DNA of 64,000 nucleotides from Litorisediminicola beolgyonensis (GCF_042679605.1 NZ_JBHTMU010000019.1:1-64000), one strand, 5' to 3'; positions 41,880 through 50,648 are shown, counted from the first letter of the stretch. Made by a program: numbers and translations. The notes: a model not told the origin generated them from the sequence alone.

Positions 41880-42755
41880 ATGGCCAAGATCACGCTCGAC
41901 AACATCACCGAGGAAGTCACCGACGCGCTCGGCAAGAACGGCGACATTTCCGCACGCCAGCGCGAGATCATGACCTCGCTGATCAAGCACCTGCACGGCT
42001 TCTGCAAGGACGTGAAGCTGCAGCACCACGAGTTCATCGCGGCCTGCCAGTTCCTCGCCCGCGCGGGTGCCGTCTGCGACGGCGGACGGCAGGAGTTCAT
42101 CCTGCTCGGCGACATCCTCGGCGTCGAGGTGCTGGTCGACATGCTGTCGAACCCGGTCACCGGCACCGAGAGCGAAAGCACCGTTCTGGGCCCGTTCTAC
42201 CGCGAGAACCCGCCGGTCCTGCCCAAGGGCGCCTCGACCGTGATCAAGGAATTTCCGAACCAGGAAACCGTGTATTTCGAAGGCTATATCCGCGACACCG
42301 ACGGCACGCCCCTGGCCGACGTGACCATCGACGTCTGGGAGGACGCGCCGAACGGTCTCTACGAGAACCACGATCCCGACCAGCCCGAGTTCAACCTGCG
42401 CGGCCGGTTCGAGACCGACGAGAACGGGCATTACGCCTTCCGCGCGCTGCGCCCGGTCGACTACCCGATCCCCGACAACGAGACCGCGGGCGAGCTTCTG
42501 CGCTTCATGGGGCACCACCCGATGCGCCCCGGGCACATGCATTTCATCGTCTCGAAAGACGGCTACCGTCCGCTGATCAGCCAGATCTACGACAGCAGCT
42601 CGAAGAACCTGGACAATGACAGCGTCTTCGCCGTGAAGGAGAGCCTCATCGGCGAGTTCCGCAAGGCCGGTCCCGACCTGGATACCGACCTGCATGTCGC
42701 GTTCGACTTCAGGCTGAAGAAGGACGCGGCCAGCGACCGCATCGCCGCCGAATAG
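41880..42755 (+). CDS. Intradiol ring-cleavage dioxygenase (catechol/hydroxyquinol 1,2-dioxygenase)
   Basis: A 291-residue non-heme Fe(III) dioxygenase that opens a catechol-type ring between the hydroxyls. Iron ligands are Y161, Y195, H219 and H221 (NGLYENHDP, VDYPIPDN, RPGHMHF). The N-terminal helical dimerisation domain is present. The stretches TVLGPFYR and FNLRGRFETDENGHYAFRALRPVDYPIP look closer to hydroxyquinol 1,2-dioxygenases than to classic CatA, while the neighbouring muconate-cycloisomerase gene argues for catechol. I therefore leave the substrate open. Strong ribosome site GGGAGGA. A terminator follows. Confidence 0.92.
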   Translation: MAKITLDNITEEVTDALGKNGDISARQREIMTSLIKHLHGFCKDVKLQHHEFIAACQFLARAGAVCDGGRQEFILLGDILGVEVLVDMLSNPVTGTESESTVLGPFYRENPPVLPKGASTVIKEFPNQETVYFEGYIRDTDGTPLADVTIDVWEDAPNGLYENHDPDQPEFNLRGRFETDENGHYAFRALRPVDYPIPDNETAGELLRFMGHHPMRPGHMHFIVSKDGYRPLISQIYDSSSKNLDNDSVFAVKESLIGEFRKAGPDLDTDLHVAFDFRLKKDAASDRIAAE

Positions 42756-42783
42756 GACCCTCCCCCCCCGGAAGACCGACTGG

Positions 42784-42811
42784 AAGCCTCCCTCGCGGAG
42801 GCTTTCTTTTT
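42784..42811 (+). terminator. Intrinsic terminator after the dioxygenase gene
   Basis: AAGCCTCC and GGAGGCTT pair around a 5-base loop and are followed by TTTCTTTTT. It separates the dioxygenase transcript from the LysR gene that starts 44 bases later. Confidence 0.9.
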
Positions 42812-42854
42812 GCCCCGGTGCGCTGCACCTTCGCGGGCCTGGAGGCCCTGACCC

Positions 42855-43745
42855 ATGAACGTCACGAAGCTGAGATATTTCATCGCCGTCGCCGAAGAAC
42901 TTCACTTCGGGCGCGCGGCGGAGCGGCTCGACATGGCGCAGCCACCCCTGAGCCGCGCGATAAAGCAGCTCGAAGAGGAACTGGGCGCGACGCTCTTCAA
43001 CCGGGGCCGGAGCGCGATCACCCTCACCCAGGCGGGCGAGCGCCTGCTGGAGCGCGGGCGCTCGATCCTGACGCAGATCGAGGACAAGCGGCTCGAGATA
43101 AAGCGACTGGGACAAGGCGCCGAGGGGCGGCTGCGGATCGGCTTCGTGGGATCGGCGACCTTTGGCATCCTGCCGAACATCATCAAGTCGTTCCGTCGCG
43201 GCCATCCCGAGGTCAACCTCAGCCTGACCCCGATGAACAATGCGCAGCTCCACCGGGCGCTCGTCGCGCGCGAGCTGGACGTGGCCTTCGGTCGCCCGGC
43301 GCTGACCGATCCCGAGTTCATCACCCGGGAGCTTCTGGAGGAGAAGCTGATCCTCGCCGTGCCCGACCAGATCGACACCGGCGGGCGCAGCGTGGCGCGC
43401 CTCGAGCGGCTGAAGGACCAGCACCTCATCCTCTATCCCGAGCACCCGCGGCCGAGCTACGCGGACGTGGTCCTGGACGCCTGCGAGACGGCGGGCTTCG
43501 ACGTGCCGCTCAAGATGTGGTGCATGGACCTGCAGACCGCGCTCAGCCTCGTGGCGGTCGGCGAAGGCGTGTGCATCGTGCCGGACTCGGTCTCATCCGC
43601 GCCGCGCAAGAACTTGAAATTCCTCGACATCGAGCCCGAGATCGGCCGAACCGCCCTGTCGATCAATTACCGCTGCGACGAACAGGGCGTGCATGTGAAG
43701 ACCTTCATCGAGATCGCTCAGAAGGTCGCGCGTAAGCTCCTCTGA
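42855..43745 (+). CDS. LysR-family regulator of the ring-cleavage locus
   Basis: A 296-residue LysR-type regulator: an N-terminal winged helix (LRYFIAVAEELHFGRAAERLDMAQPPLSRAIKQLEEELGATLFNR) and a C-terminal PBP2 effector domain. The RAAERL...QPPLSRAIKQLE pattern matches the BenM/CatM/CatR branch that senses muconate. It lies directly downstream of the dioxygenase gene, separated by a terminator, and its own promoter must lie in the short gap. It is the best candidate to bind the three GGTAT-N6-ATACC sites (inference). Confidence 0.93.
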   Translation: MNVTKLRYFIAVAEELHFGRAAERLDMAQPPLSRAIKQLEEELGATLFNRGRSAITLTQAGERLLERGRSILTQIEDKRLEIKRLGQGAEGRLRIGFVGSATFGILPNIIKSFRRGHPEVNLSLTPMNNAQLHRALVARELDVAFGRPALTDPEFITRELLEEKLILAVPDQIDTGGRSVARLERLKDQHLILYPEHPRPSYADVVLDACETAGFDVPLKMWCMDLQTALSLVAVGEGVCIVPDSVSSAPRKNLKFLDIEPEIGRTALSINYRCDEQGVHVKTFIEIAQKVARKLL

Positions 43746-44069
43746 CGGGCCAGCCACCGAGCGATCGATGCAGCCCCGGGACCCGCGCGGCTCATGCCGG
43801 GTGTCCGGTCCAGACGATTTACCCCTCCGAGGCCGCCGCGCTTCAGCTCCGTCAGCTCGTCCAGAATTAGCTGCACGATGACCGACGTCAGACCCTCGGT
43901 CGGCTCGGGATCTGGCTCTCACGAGATGCGCATCATCCCGGCCTCGATGAACATGTCGCGGATTGCGCGGGAGAGACCGGTCGGGTCTCCTTCTTCGACC
44001 ATACTGTCGAGCAGCGTCTCCAAGCCGGTCAGGGTCTGTTCGGCGCTCCCCTGCTCTCGAGCGCACGTG
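43746..44069. other. Intergenic stretch with possible coding remnant
   Basis: About 320 bases between convergent lysR and muconate-cycloisomerase genes. On the minus strand roughly 43925-44060 reads as a plausible protein tail (GLETLLDSMVEEGDPTGLSRAI, stopping after AGMMRIS) without a start, which may be the end of a decayed gene. No terminator with a clear uridine run was seen. Confidence 0.4.
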
Positions 44070-45221
44070 TCAGGTCCCGGCGCCGACCATGTAGGACCGG
44101 CGGGGTTTGTCCCTCAGGAACGGCTCGATCCGCTCGGGATCGATCTCGGCGCCGAGGCCCGGGCCTTCGGGCAGGTGCACGGCGAAATCGCGATACTCGA
44201 GCGGGCGCGTCAGGATCTCGTCCTTGAGCAGAAAGGGACCGAAGAGCTCCGTCCCCCACTCCAGCACCGGCACGGTGGAGAAAAGCTGCAGCGCCGCGGC
44301 GGTGCCGACGCCCGCCTCGAGCATCGTCCCGGCATAGAGGCCGATGCCCGCGGCCTGCGCGATGGCGATGACCTCGGCGGCGCGCTTGAGGCCTCCCGAC
44401 TGGGCGATCTTGACCGCGAAGGCATCGGCCGACCGGCCTGCCGCGACGCGCATCGCCGACTTCGGTCCCTTCAGCGCCTCGTCCGCCATGACGCCGATCT
44501 CAAAGCCGTCGGTCAGCAACTTCAGCTGGTCGACGTGATCCTCGCCGATCGGCTGCTCGACGAGATCGACGCCGATCTCTTGCAAGCCGCGCAGCCCCCA
44601 GCGCGCTTCGGTCAGGGACCAGGCTTGGTTGACGTCGACCCGGATCGAGGCCTCGCGGCCGACCGCCTCGCAGATCGTCGCGACATGGGCCAGGTCGTCG
44701 CGCATGTCGCGCGTGCCGATCTTCAGCTTGAAGATGTTGTGTCGCCGCCGCTCCAACAGGTCGCGCGCCTCGGCGATGTCGGTCTCGGAATTGCCCGAGG
44801 CCAGCGTCCAGGCAACCGGGAGCGCCGTGCGGACCGGGCCGCCGAAAAGCTGCGCGACCGACACGCCGAGGCGCCGGGCGAGACCGTCCCAGAGCGCGGT
44901 CTCGACGGCGCAGCGCGCGATCGGGTTGCCCTTCACGCTGCGCTCCATCGCGTCGATCAGCGCGTTGATGCCGTCGCCGTCGCACGTTTCCAGAACAGGG
45001 GCGATATAGGTGTCGATCACCGATTTGATGCTCTCGGGGCTCTCGGCACCGTAGCTCATTCCGCCGATCGTGGTGCCCTCGCCGATCCCCTCCGACCCGT
45101 CGGAAAAGCGGATCCGGACGAGGACGGCGGACTGCACCGTCATCGTGGTCATCGACAGGATGTGCCCGCGGATGGTGGGCAGGTCGACGATGGTCGTCTC
45201 GATGCGGTCGATCTGGGGCAC
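44070..45221 (-). CDS. catB: Muconate cycloisomerase-like enzyme (enolase superfamily)
   Basis: A 383-residue enolase-superfamily enzyme of the muconate-lactonizing group, which turns cis,cis-muconate into muconolactone. Catalytic lysines are K165 and K167 (IFKLKIG) and K271 (KIAQSGG). Metal ligands are D196, E222 and D247 (VDVNQAW, VEQP, ADEAL). The opening VDLPTIRGHILSMTTMTVQSAVLVRI closely follows CatB. Start taken as GTG at 45221, which aligns with family N-termini; another GTG lies 27 bases upstream. A GGTAT-N6-ATACC site lies 110 bases upstream, linking it to the dioxygenase. No catC gene is visible. Confidence 0.88.
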   Translation of the reverse strand: MPQIDRIETTIVDLPTIRGHILSMTTMTVQSAVLVRIRFSDGSEGIGEGTTIGGMSYGAESPESIKSVIDTYIAPVLETCDGDGINALIDAMERSVKGNPIARCAVETALWDGLARRLGVSVAQLFGGPVRTALPVAWTLASGNSETDIAEARDLLERRRHNIFKLKIGTRDMRDDLAHVATICEAVGREASIRVDVNQAWSLTEARWGLRGLQEIGVDLVEQPIGEDHVDQLKLLTDGFEIGVMADEALKGPKSAMRVAAGRSADAFAVKIAQSGGLKRAAEVIAIAQAAGIGLYAGTMLEAGVGTAAALQLFSTVPVLEWGTELFGPFLLKDEILTRPLEYRDFAVHLPEGPGLGAEIDPERIEPFLRDKPRRSYMVGAGT

Positions 45222-45331
45222 GTTGGGTCTCGTTCCGTGGGCGCTCACTGCCCACGAAAATCCGCGCCGCGGCCTCGAAAGTCCAATACCGGCTTGGTCT
45301 TGAGTGATACCCGGCGCCTCCAGCGCTGGCC

Positions 45332-45347
45332 GGTATTCCGCGATACC
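45332..45347. promoter_or_regulatory. GGTAT-N6-ATACC palindrome, copy 3
   Basis: GGTATTCCGCGATACC, perfect arms, 110 bases upstream of the catB-like start. An additional half-site ATACC lies at 45307-45311, 20 bases from the first arm, as expected for the multi-site binding of a LysR-type tetramer. Confidence 0.75.
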
Positions 45348-45679
45348 CGACCCTGTATCGCGCCGCGGAGGGAGGTCGGTTTTCCTTCTCCTTCGGAGGG
45401 ATTGGACCTGTCTATTCGGAAACGCCGGGACGCGGTTCTGAGCATCGTTATCCTCGCGACGCCCGGGGCACGGCTTGGGACAGGGGAACGATCCTCGGCA
45501 CATTGCCTGCGGATCGAACGCCTGCTTGTTTCGCCCGCCGCCGCGCAGTTCAGCCGCCGCTTCCGGTGCGCCTGCGGGTCGCCGCTTGCGATATGGCGGC
45601 GGCTCACGCGCTAGCTGCGGAGGCAGCACGACGATCTGCAGGAGACCGCGGGGGCGCAGAGCTTTAGATCAGCTAATTG

Positions 45680-45700
45680 AAATGATAGATTTTGTCATTT
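45680..45700. promoter_or_regulatory. AT-rich inverted repeat upstream of the tctAB fusion gene
   Basis: AAATGA and TCATTT are exact inverted copies 9 bases apart. With flanks the arms extend to 13 positions with 10 matches. It lies 65 bases upstream of the fused transporter gene in a locally AT-rich patch and may be the operator or promoter of TTT-2. The regulator is not known. Confidence 0.45.
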
Positions 45701-45765
45701 TAACTAATCCTCCGCAGATGCGACAGTGACCTCCAGCGGCAGGGAGAGCCGCTTTGGGAGGTTGC

Positions 45766-47712
45766 ATGATCGAGGCGTTTCAGACGCTGACGGGCACGTC
45801 GGCGGTGCTCTACCTGATGTTCGGGGCCTTGCTGGGTCTCGTCGTCGGAATCCTCCCCGCTCTGGGCGGCGCGGCGGGGCTCTCGCTGCTCATTCCCTTC
45901 ATCTACGGCATGGACCCGAGCGCGGCGATGGCGATGGTCATCGGCATGTTGGCGACCGTGAGCACCGGCGACACGATCACCTCGGTTCTCCTGGGCGTTC
46001 CCGGATCTGCCTCGTCGCAGGCGACGGTGCTCGACGGCTTTCCCATGGCCAAGCAGGGCCAGGCGGCGCGGGCGTTGTCGGCCGGGTTCCTCAGTTCGGT
46101 GATCGGCGGGCTCTTCGGAGCGATCGTCCTGACGCTGACGCTGCAATCGGCGAAACAGGTGATCCTGTGGTTCGGCATTCCCGAGATCCTGATGATGATC
46201 CTCTTCGGCGTCGCCAGTGTCGCGGCGCTCTCGGGGAGGAGCCTTGCCAAAGGCGTGGCGATCTGCGCCTTCGGCATGGTCGTCGCCTCCATCGGCTTCG
46301 CGCCGGCGAGCGGCGAGCAACGGCTTGATCTCGGGCTCTTCTATCTGGGCGACGGGCTGCCGCTGATCGCCTGCGTGATCGGGGTGTTCGTGGTGCCCGA
46401 GATCGTCGACCTGATCCAGCAGAACCGCTCGATCTCGGACCGACCGAGCCTCGGAAACGGCAGGCGGCAGGGCGTTCTGGACGTGCTGCGCAACAAGTGG
46501 ATCGTGCTGCGGTCGGCGACGGTGGGGTGCCTTATCGGGGCGATGCCCGGGGTCGGCGGCGCGGTCGTGGACTGGATCGTCTATGGCCAGACCGTGCGGT
46601 CGGCCAAGGACAAGAGCAAGTTCGGCAAGGGCGACGTGCGCGGCGTGATCGGGGTCGAGAGCTCGAACAACGCGGTTCTGGGCGGTGCGCTGGTGCCGAC
46701 GCTCCTCTTCGGCGTGCCGGGCTCGGGCTCGACCGCGCTGCTCCTGTCGGCGCTGATCCTGATCGGCATCCAGCCCGGACCGGGGATGCTGACGCAGGAC
46801 ATCGACCTGACCTACCTGATGATCTGGAGCCTTGCCCTCGCCAATATCCTGGGCGCCGGGGCCTGCTTCCTGTTCGCGCGGCATCTGGCCAAGCTGACGC
46901 TGATCCCCTTTGCGTGGATCGCGCCCTTCTTGATCGTGGCGATCAGTTTTGCGACGCTGCAGATCAACCGCGACCCGCGCGACCTGTTCCTGATCCTGAT
47001 CTTCGGCGCGATCGGCGTGGCGATGCGCCGTTTCGGCTTCTCGCGCCCGGCCTTCCTGATCGGCGTCGTGCTGCAGCAGAACCTCGAAAAGTCGCTCTAC
47101 CAGACGGCGCAGCTCTACAGCCTGACCGAGTTTCTCTCGCGGCCCATCGTGCTGATCCTCCTTGTGGTGGTGCTGGTGATCCTGGGCAATTCGATCAAGC
47201 AGCAGCTCGCGAAATCCGCGGAGCCGTCGGACGAGATCGACCGCGTCCGCCAGACCCGGCCCGCGCAGCTGATCCTGCCCGCGCTTCTTGCGGCCTTCTT
47301 CGCCGCGGCCCTCTGGATGGTGAGGGACCTGCAGCCGCTCGGGCGGATGTTCCCGGTGGTGGCGGGCGGCTTCGGGCTCGTGGCCGCGCTGGTGATCCTC
47401 GCGCAGCTTGGCCGCGGCGCGCCCTCGGCGCTGGAAGACAGCCATGTCACCGGCCCGCGCTACTCGGTGTCCTTTGCCCACACCGCGGCGTGGCTGGTCG
47501 CGGCGGTGCTGTCGATCGCCTGCTTCGGCTTCTTCGCCGGGGCCGCGCTTTTCATGGCGTCGTTCCTGACGGTCGAGGCGCGTGCGCACCCGCTCGCCAC
47601 GCTGGCGGGCGTCTCGGCCATCGTCGGCGTCTACCTGTTCCTGACCTATCAATCCGGGACCTTCCTGCCGGACGGCTGGGTCCTGTCGCTGAACCCATGG
47701 GATTACTTCTGA
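45766..47712 (+). CDS. tctA: Fused TctA-TctB tripartite tricarboxylate transporter (TTT-2)
   Basis: A 648-residue membrane protein. Residues 1 to about 500 are a complete TctA (GILPALGGAAGLSLLIPFIYGMDPSAAMAM, GAMPGVGGAVVDWIVYGQTV, GVESSNNAVLGGALVPTLLFGVPGSGSTALLLSALILIG). Residues about 510-648 carry four helices with the TctB layout and end NPWDYF. TctA and TctB are usually separate genes, so here both membrane subunits are one polypeptide. The ATG at 45766 has GGGAGG 4 bases upstream. The receptor gene follows 16 bases later. Confidence 0.9.
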   Translation: MIEAFQTLTGTSAVLYLMFGALLGLVVGILPALGGAAGLSLLIPFIYGMDPSAAMAMVIGMLATVSTGDTITSVLLGVPGSASSQATVLDGFPMAKQGQAARALSAGFLSSVIGGLFGAIVLTLTLQSAKQVILWFGIPEILMMILFGVASVAALSGRSLAKGVAICAFGMVVASIGFAPASGEQRLDLGLFYLGDGLPLIACVIGVFVVPEIVDLIQQNRSISDRPSLGNGRRQGVLDVLRNKWIVLRSATVGCLIGAMPGVGGAVVDWIVYGQTVRSAKDKSKFGKGDVRGVIGVESSNNAVLGGALVPTLLFGVPGSGSTALLLSALILIGIQPGPGMLTQDIDLTYLMIWSLALANILGAGACFLFARHLAKLTLIPFAWIAPFLIVAISFATLQINRDPRDLFLILIFGAIGVAMRRFGFSRPAFLIGVVLQQNLEKSLYQTAQLYSLTEFLSRPIVLILLVVVLVILGNSIKQQLAKSAEPSDEIDRVRQTRPAQLILPALLAAFFAAALWMVRDLQPLGRMFPVVAGGFGLVAALVILAQLGRGAPSALEDSHVTGPRYSVSFAHTAAWLVAAVLSIACFGFFAGAALFMASFLTVEARAHPLATLAGVSAIVGVYLFLTYQSGTFLPDGWVLSLNPWDYF

Positions 47713-47728
47713 GGTGGAGAAAACAGCT

Positions 47729-48802
47729 ATGAAACTCAAGTCCATCTTGCTGGCCGGGGCGGTCGCCATAACCGCCGCCCTGCCGGCCGGCGCCCAGGAT
47801 CTCGGCCTGAGCCGGATCAACGCCACCGTGCCCTTCGGCGAAGGCGGCGGCAGCGACACGCTGGTGCGCGCGGTCGCGCCCTACCTCTCCAGCGCCTTTG
47901 CCAACGAGCCGACCATCCTCGTGCGCAACGAGCCGGGCGGCGGCGGCATTCCGGCGTCGAACCGCTTTGCCAAGCGCGCCAACCCGGACGGGTCGGACTT
48001 CCTTGCCATGTCCTCGTCGATCTTCATCGCCAACACGCTCGGCGCCAAGCAGATCGATTTCACCATGGACGATTTCGTCCCGGTCTTCATCGCTCCGATG
48101 GCGCCGCTCTACTATGTCTCGCCCTCGACCGGGGCGACGGAGACGGGCGACGTCGCGGGGATAAAGGGCGCGAGCCTCGTCTTCGGCGGCGGGCGCCAGG
48201 ACTCGGCCGATATCCTGACCGTGTTGTCCTTCGATCTTCTGGGCTTCGACGTGAAATCCGTCTGGGGCCTGGAGCGCGGGGGCGGCCGGATCGGCTTCGA
48301 GCGCGGCGAGTTCAATGTCGACCACCAGACCACCGCCGCCTACCTGCGGAGCGTCCAGCCGCTGGTCGACGAGGGCAAGGCGGTCACGCTGATGGCGGGC
48401 GGCGTCATCGCCCCCTCGGGCGAGATCGTGCGCGACCCGAACTTCCCCGACGTGCCGACCTTCATCGAGCTCTACGAAGAGGTCCACGGCGCGCCGCTGA
48501 GCGGACCGGCCTACGAGGCCTATTACGCCCTGACCAGCGCCGCGATCACCGTCGGCAAGGCGATCGTCCTGCCCTCCGCGGCCCCCTCCGAGGTCGTCGG
48601 TGCCTACAGCGCCGCCTTCGAGAAGGTCATCGCCAATCCCGAGTTCCGCGCCGCCAATGAAAAGGCGCTCGGCGGGTACGAGCTTTATACCGGCGCGGAT
48701 GCGCAGGCGCTCTGCGGCACGGTGACCGGCATGTCGCCCGAGGCGCGCGCCTGGCTCGCGGATTGGTACGCCGAGACGGTCGGCTTCAGCCTCGCTCAAT
48801 AA
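47729..48802 (+). CDS. tctC: TTT-2 periplasmic receptor, TctC/Bug-like
   Basis: A 357-residue protein with a signal peptide (MKLKSILLAGAVAITAALPAGA). It is a divergent Bug-type solute-binding protein: VPFGEGGGSDTLVRAVAPYL and VRNEPGGGGIPASNRFAKRANPDG correspond to the two ligand loops. The middle and C-terminal parts differ from typical TctC, and the protein is about 30 residues longer. ATG at 47729 with GGTGGAGA upstream. It lies in an operon with the fused TctAB and an esterase. Confidence 0.88.
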   Translation: MKLKSILLAGAVAITAALPAGAQDLGLSRINATVPFGEGGGSDTLVRAVAPYLSSAFANEPTILVRNEPGGGGIPASNRFAKRANPDGSDFLAMSSSIFIANTLGAKQIDFTMDDFVPVFIAPMAPLYYVSPSTGATETGDVAGIKGASLVFGGGRQDSADILTVLSFDLLGFDVKSVWGLERGGGRIGFERGEFNVDHQTTAAYLRSVQPLVDEGKAVTLMAGGVIAPSGEIVRDPNFPDVPTFIELYEEVHGAPLSGPAYEAYYALTSAAITVGKAIVLPSAAPSEVVGAYSAAFEKVIANPEFRAANEKALGGYELYTGADAQALCGTVTGMSPEARAWLADWYAETVGFSLAQ

Positions 48803-48811
48803 CCAAGACTT

Positions 48812-48834
48812 GCCCGGACCGCGGAGGTCCGGGC
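48812..48834 (+). other. Intercistronic hairpin after the TTT-2 receptor gene
   Basis: GCCCGGACC and GGTCCGGGC form a perfect 9-base stem around GCGGA, 10 bases past the receptor stop codon and without a uridine run. Probably stabilises the receptor end of the message. Confidence 0.7.
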
Positions 48835-48852
48835 CACCCAAGAGGATCTCGC

Positions 48853-49716
48853 ATGACCGAGACGCAGACCACAGCGAAACCGCAACATACCGGGACCGCC
48901 ATCCCCCTGCCCGAGGTGCCGCCGGGCGTCGAGGTGATCCGCGACGTGTCCTTCGGCGCGCACGAGCGGCAGGCCTATGACGTCTACCTGCCCGAAGGCG
49001 CGACGCGCCCCCTGCCCGTGGTGGTGTTTCTCCATCCCGGCGCATGGCAGCGCCGCGACAAGCGCGCGGTGCGCACCATGTTCGTGCTGGAGCACGGCTT
49101 CGCTCTGGTCAGCATCGGCTACCGCCTCGCGCAGCAAGCCCGGTTTCCGGCGCAGGTGCAGGACGTTAATGACGGGCTGCGCCATCTGCTCGACCACGCC
49201 GACGAGTACGGCATCGACCCCGACCGCATGGTGCTGGCGGGCACTTCGGCGGGGGCGCATCTGGCCTCTCTCGCGGTGTTGGCCAAGGACCACGCCGCCT
49301 TTCACCCGGTCGAGGGGCTCGCGCCGCGCGGGATCGTGTCGGTCTATGGCGCCTATGACATGCCGAAGCTTCTCGAGGGCGCCACGGATCTCTCGACAGA
49401 CCATGTCAGCGCAGAGAGCCCCTTGGGTTTGATGTTCGGCGCCCCGCCGCTGACGCGCATGGACCTCCTGCGCGAGGTCAGCCCGGCGAGCTACATCCGG
49501 TCCGATGCGCCGCCCTTCCTCATTCTGCACGGGCGTGAGGATCACGTCCTGCCGTGGCAGCAAAGCGCGGAGTTCGCCACGCGCCTGATCGAGGCGGGCG
49601 TCAACACGACCCTGCAGGTCGTGCCGCATGTGGGTCACGGGGCCGAGGCCTTCCGCACCGGTCCCGTCGCCGACGAGATCACCGCCTTCGTCAAACGCGT
49701 GACGGACGCGTCCTAA
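48853..49716 (+). CDS. Alpha/beta hydrolase, carboxylesterase-like
   Basis: A 287-residue esterase of the hormone-sensitive-lipase/BD-FAE type. The nucleophile is S132 in AGTSAGAHLA, the acid and histidine lie in LHGREDHVLPW and VPHVGHGAE. The oxyanion segment is HPGAW in place of the usual HGGG. It lies downstream of TTT-2 and may hydrolyse an ester or lactone imported, or formed, in that pathway. No signal peptide. Its stop codon overlaps the stop of the convergent lysR gene. Confidence 0.87.
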   Translation: MTETQTTAKPQHTGTAIPLPEVPPGVEVIRDVSFGAHERQAYDVYLPEGATRPLPVVVFLHPGAWQRRDKRAVRTMFVLEHGFALVSIGYRLAQQARFPAQVQDVNDGLRHLLDHADEYGIDPDRMVLAGTSAGAHLASLAVLAKDHAAFHPVEGLAPRGIVSVYGAYDMPKLLEGATDLSTDHVSAESPLGLMFGAPPLTRMDLLREVSPASYIRSDAPPFLILHGREDHVLPWQQSAEFATRLIEAGVNTTLQVVPHVGHGAEAFRTGPVADEITAFVKRVTDAS

Positions 49717-50648
49717 CCGGAGGCGTCCAGATAGGCTTGCGTGCGCGTGCGCAGCCGCTCGGCCTCGACCACAAGCCATTTGTGGAACAGTCGGGCGGCG
49801 CCGCGCCGCGCGCGCGACACCGGCTGCAACAGGACGATCGGCGAGGCCGCGTCGATGACGGTCGGGGCGGGCCGCACCAGGCGGCCCTCCCTCAGGTCCT
49901 GAAGCACCAGTTCCAGCTGGGCGATGGCCACCCCGTAGCCCGCCAGCGCCGCCTCGTAGACCAGCGTCGAGTTCGAGAACACCATGACGGGTTTCTTGTC
50001 GTCCGCGGAGAGACCGGCGGCCGCCATCCAGTTCGGCCAGTCCTCCATCCGGTTGCGAGAGGCGATCCGCGCGGTGCGCGAGAGGTCCACCTCGGGACCG
50101 AGCCGCTCGGCGACCGCGGGCGTGCAGACCGCCAGAAGGCGCGGCGTGAAGAGCGGCACGCGGGTGTAGTTCGGCGAGGTGTCCGGTCGCATGCTGAGCG
50201 CCATGTCGAGATCGCCCCACCCTGCATCGACGCTCTCGATCCCGGTCTCGAACTCGACCGAGATGTCCGGGTATTGCTCAGAGAACGCCTCGAGCCGCGG
50301 AATGAGCCAGCGGTTCGCCCAGGTCTGGTAGAGCTTGATCTTGACCGATGCGGACTCGGACCGCCCGGTGCCCTGTTCCAGGGCCTGCTCGATCTGCTCG
50401 AACGCGTCGGACAAGGTCCGCGCGATCTGCCGCGCCGCATCGTTCGGCTCGGACCGGTTGCCGTACCGGTGGAACAGCGACACGCCCAGCCGATCCTCGA
50501 GCCGCTTGATGTGCTGACTGACCGCGCCCGGCGTCACATGCAACTCGCGCGCCGCCGCATCGAAGGTCCCGAGCCGCACCACCGCCTCGAGATGGCGCAG
50601 GCCCTGAAGGTGCAGGCGGGACAATATGCTGGGCTTGGCGGGCATCAT
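49713..50648 (-). CDS. LysR-family regulator (GcvA-like)
   Basis: A 311-residue LysR-type regulator with the GcvA-branch helix-turn-helix (LQGLRHLEAVVRLGTFDAAARELHVTPGAVSQHIKRLEDRLGVSLFHR) and a PBP2 effector domain. It converges on the TTT-2 esterase gene. Likely controls TTT-2 or a distant target; the gene order does not tell which. No autogenous operator was recognised. Confidence 0.9.
   Translation of the reverse strand: MMPAKPSILSRLHLQGLRHLEAVVRLGTFDAAARELHVTPGAVSQHIKRLEDRLGVSLFHRYGNRSEPNDAARQIARTLSDAFEQIEQALEQGTGRSESASVKIKLYQTWANRWLIPRLEAFSEQYPDISVEFETGIESVDAGWGDLDMALSMRPDTSPNYTRVPLFTPRLLAVCTPAVAERLGPEVDLSRTARIASRNRMEDWPNWMAAAGLSADDKKPVMVFSNSTLVYEAALAGYGVAIAQLELVLQDLREGRLVRPAPTVIDAASPIVLLQPVSRARRGAARLFHKWLVVEAERLRTRTQAYLDASG

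Larger units (their letters stand above)
45222..45765. other. Regulatory intergenic region between catB-like and tctAB genes
   Basis: About 540 bases between two divergent genes. It contains the third GGTAT-N6-ATACC palindrome near the catB-like gene and an AT-rich imperfect inverted repeat near the transporter gene. The middle has no convincing gene. Confidence 0.6.

Noticed and set aside
45700..47859. A 719-codon open frame on the minus strand
   Set aside because: Antisense to the tctAB fusion gene; the product is low-complexity and charged with no domain.
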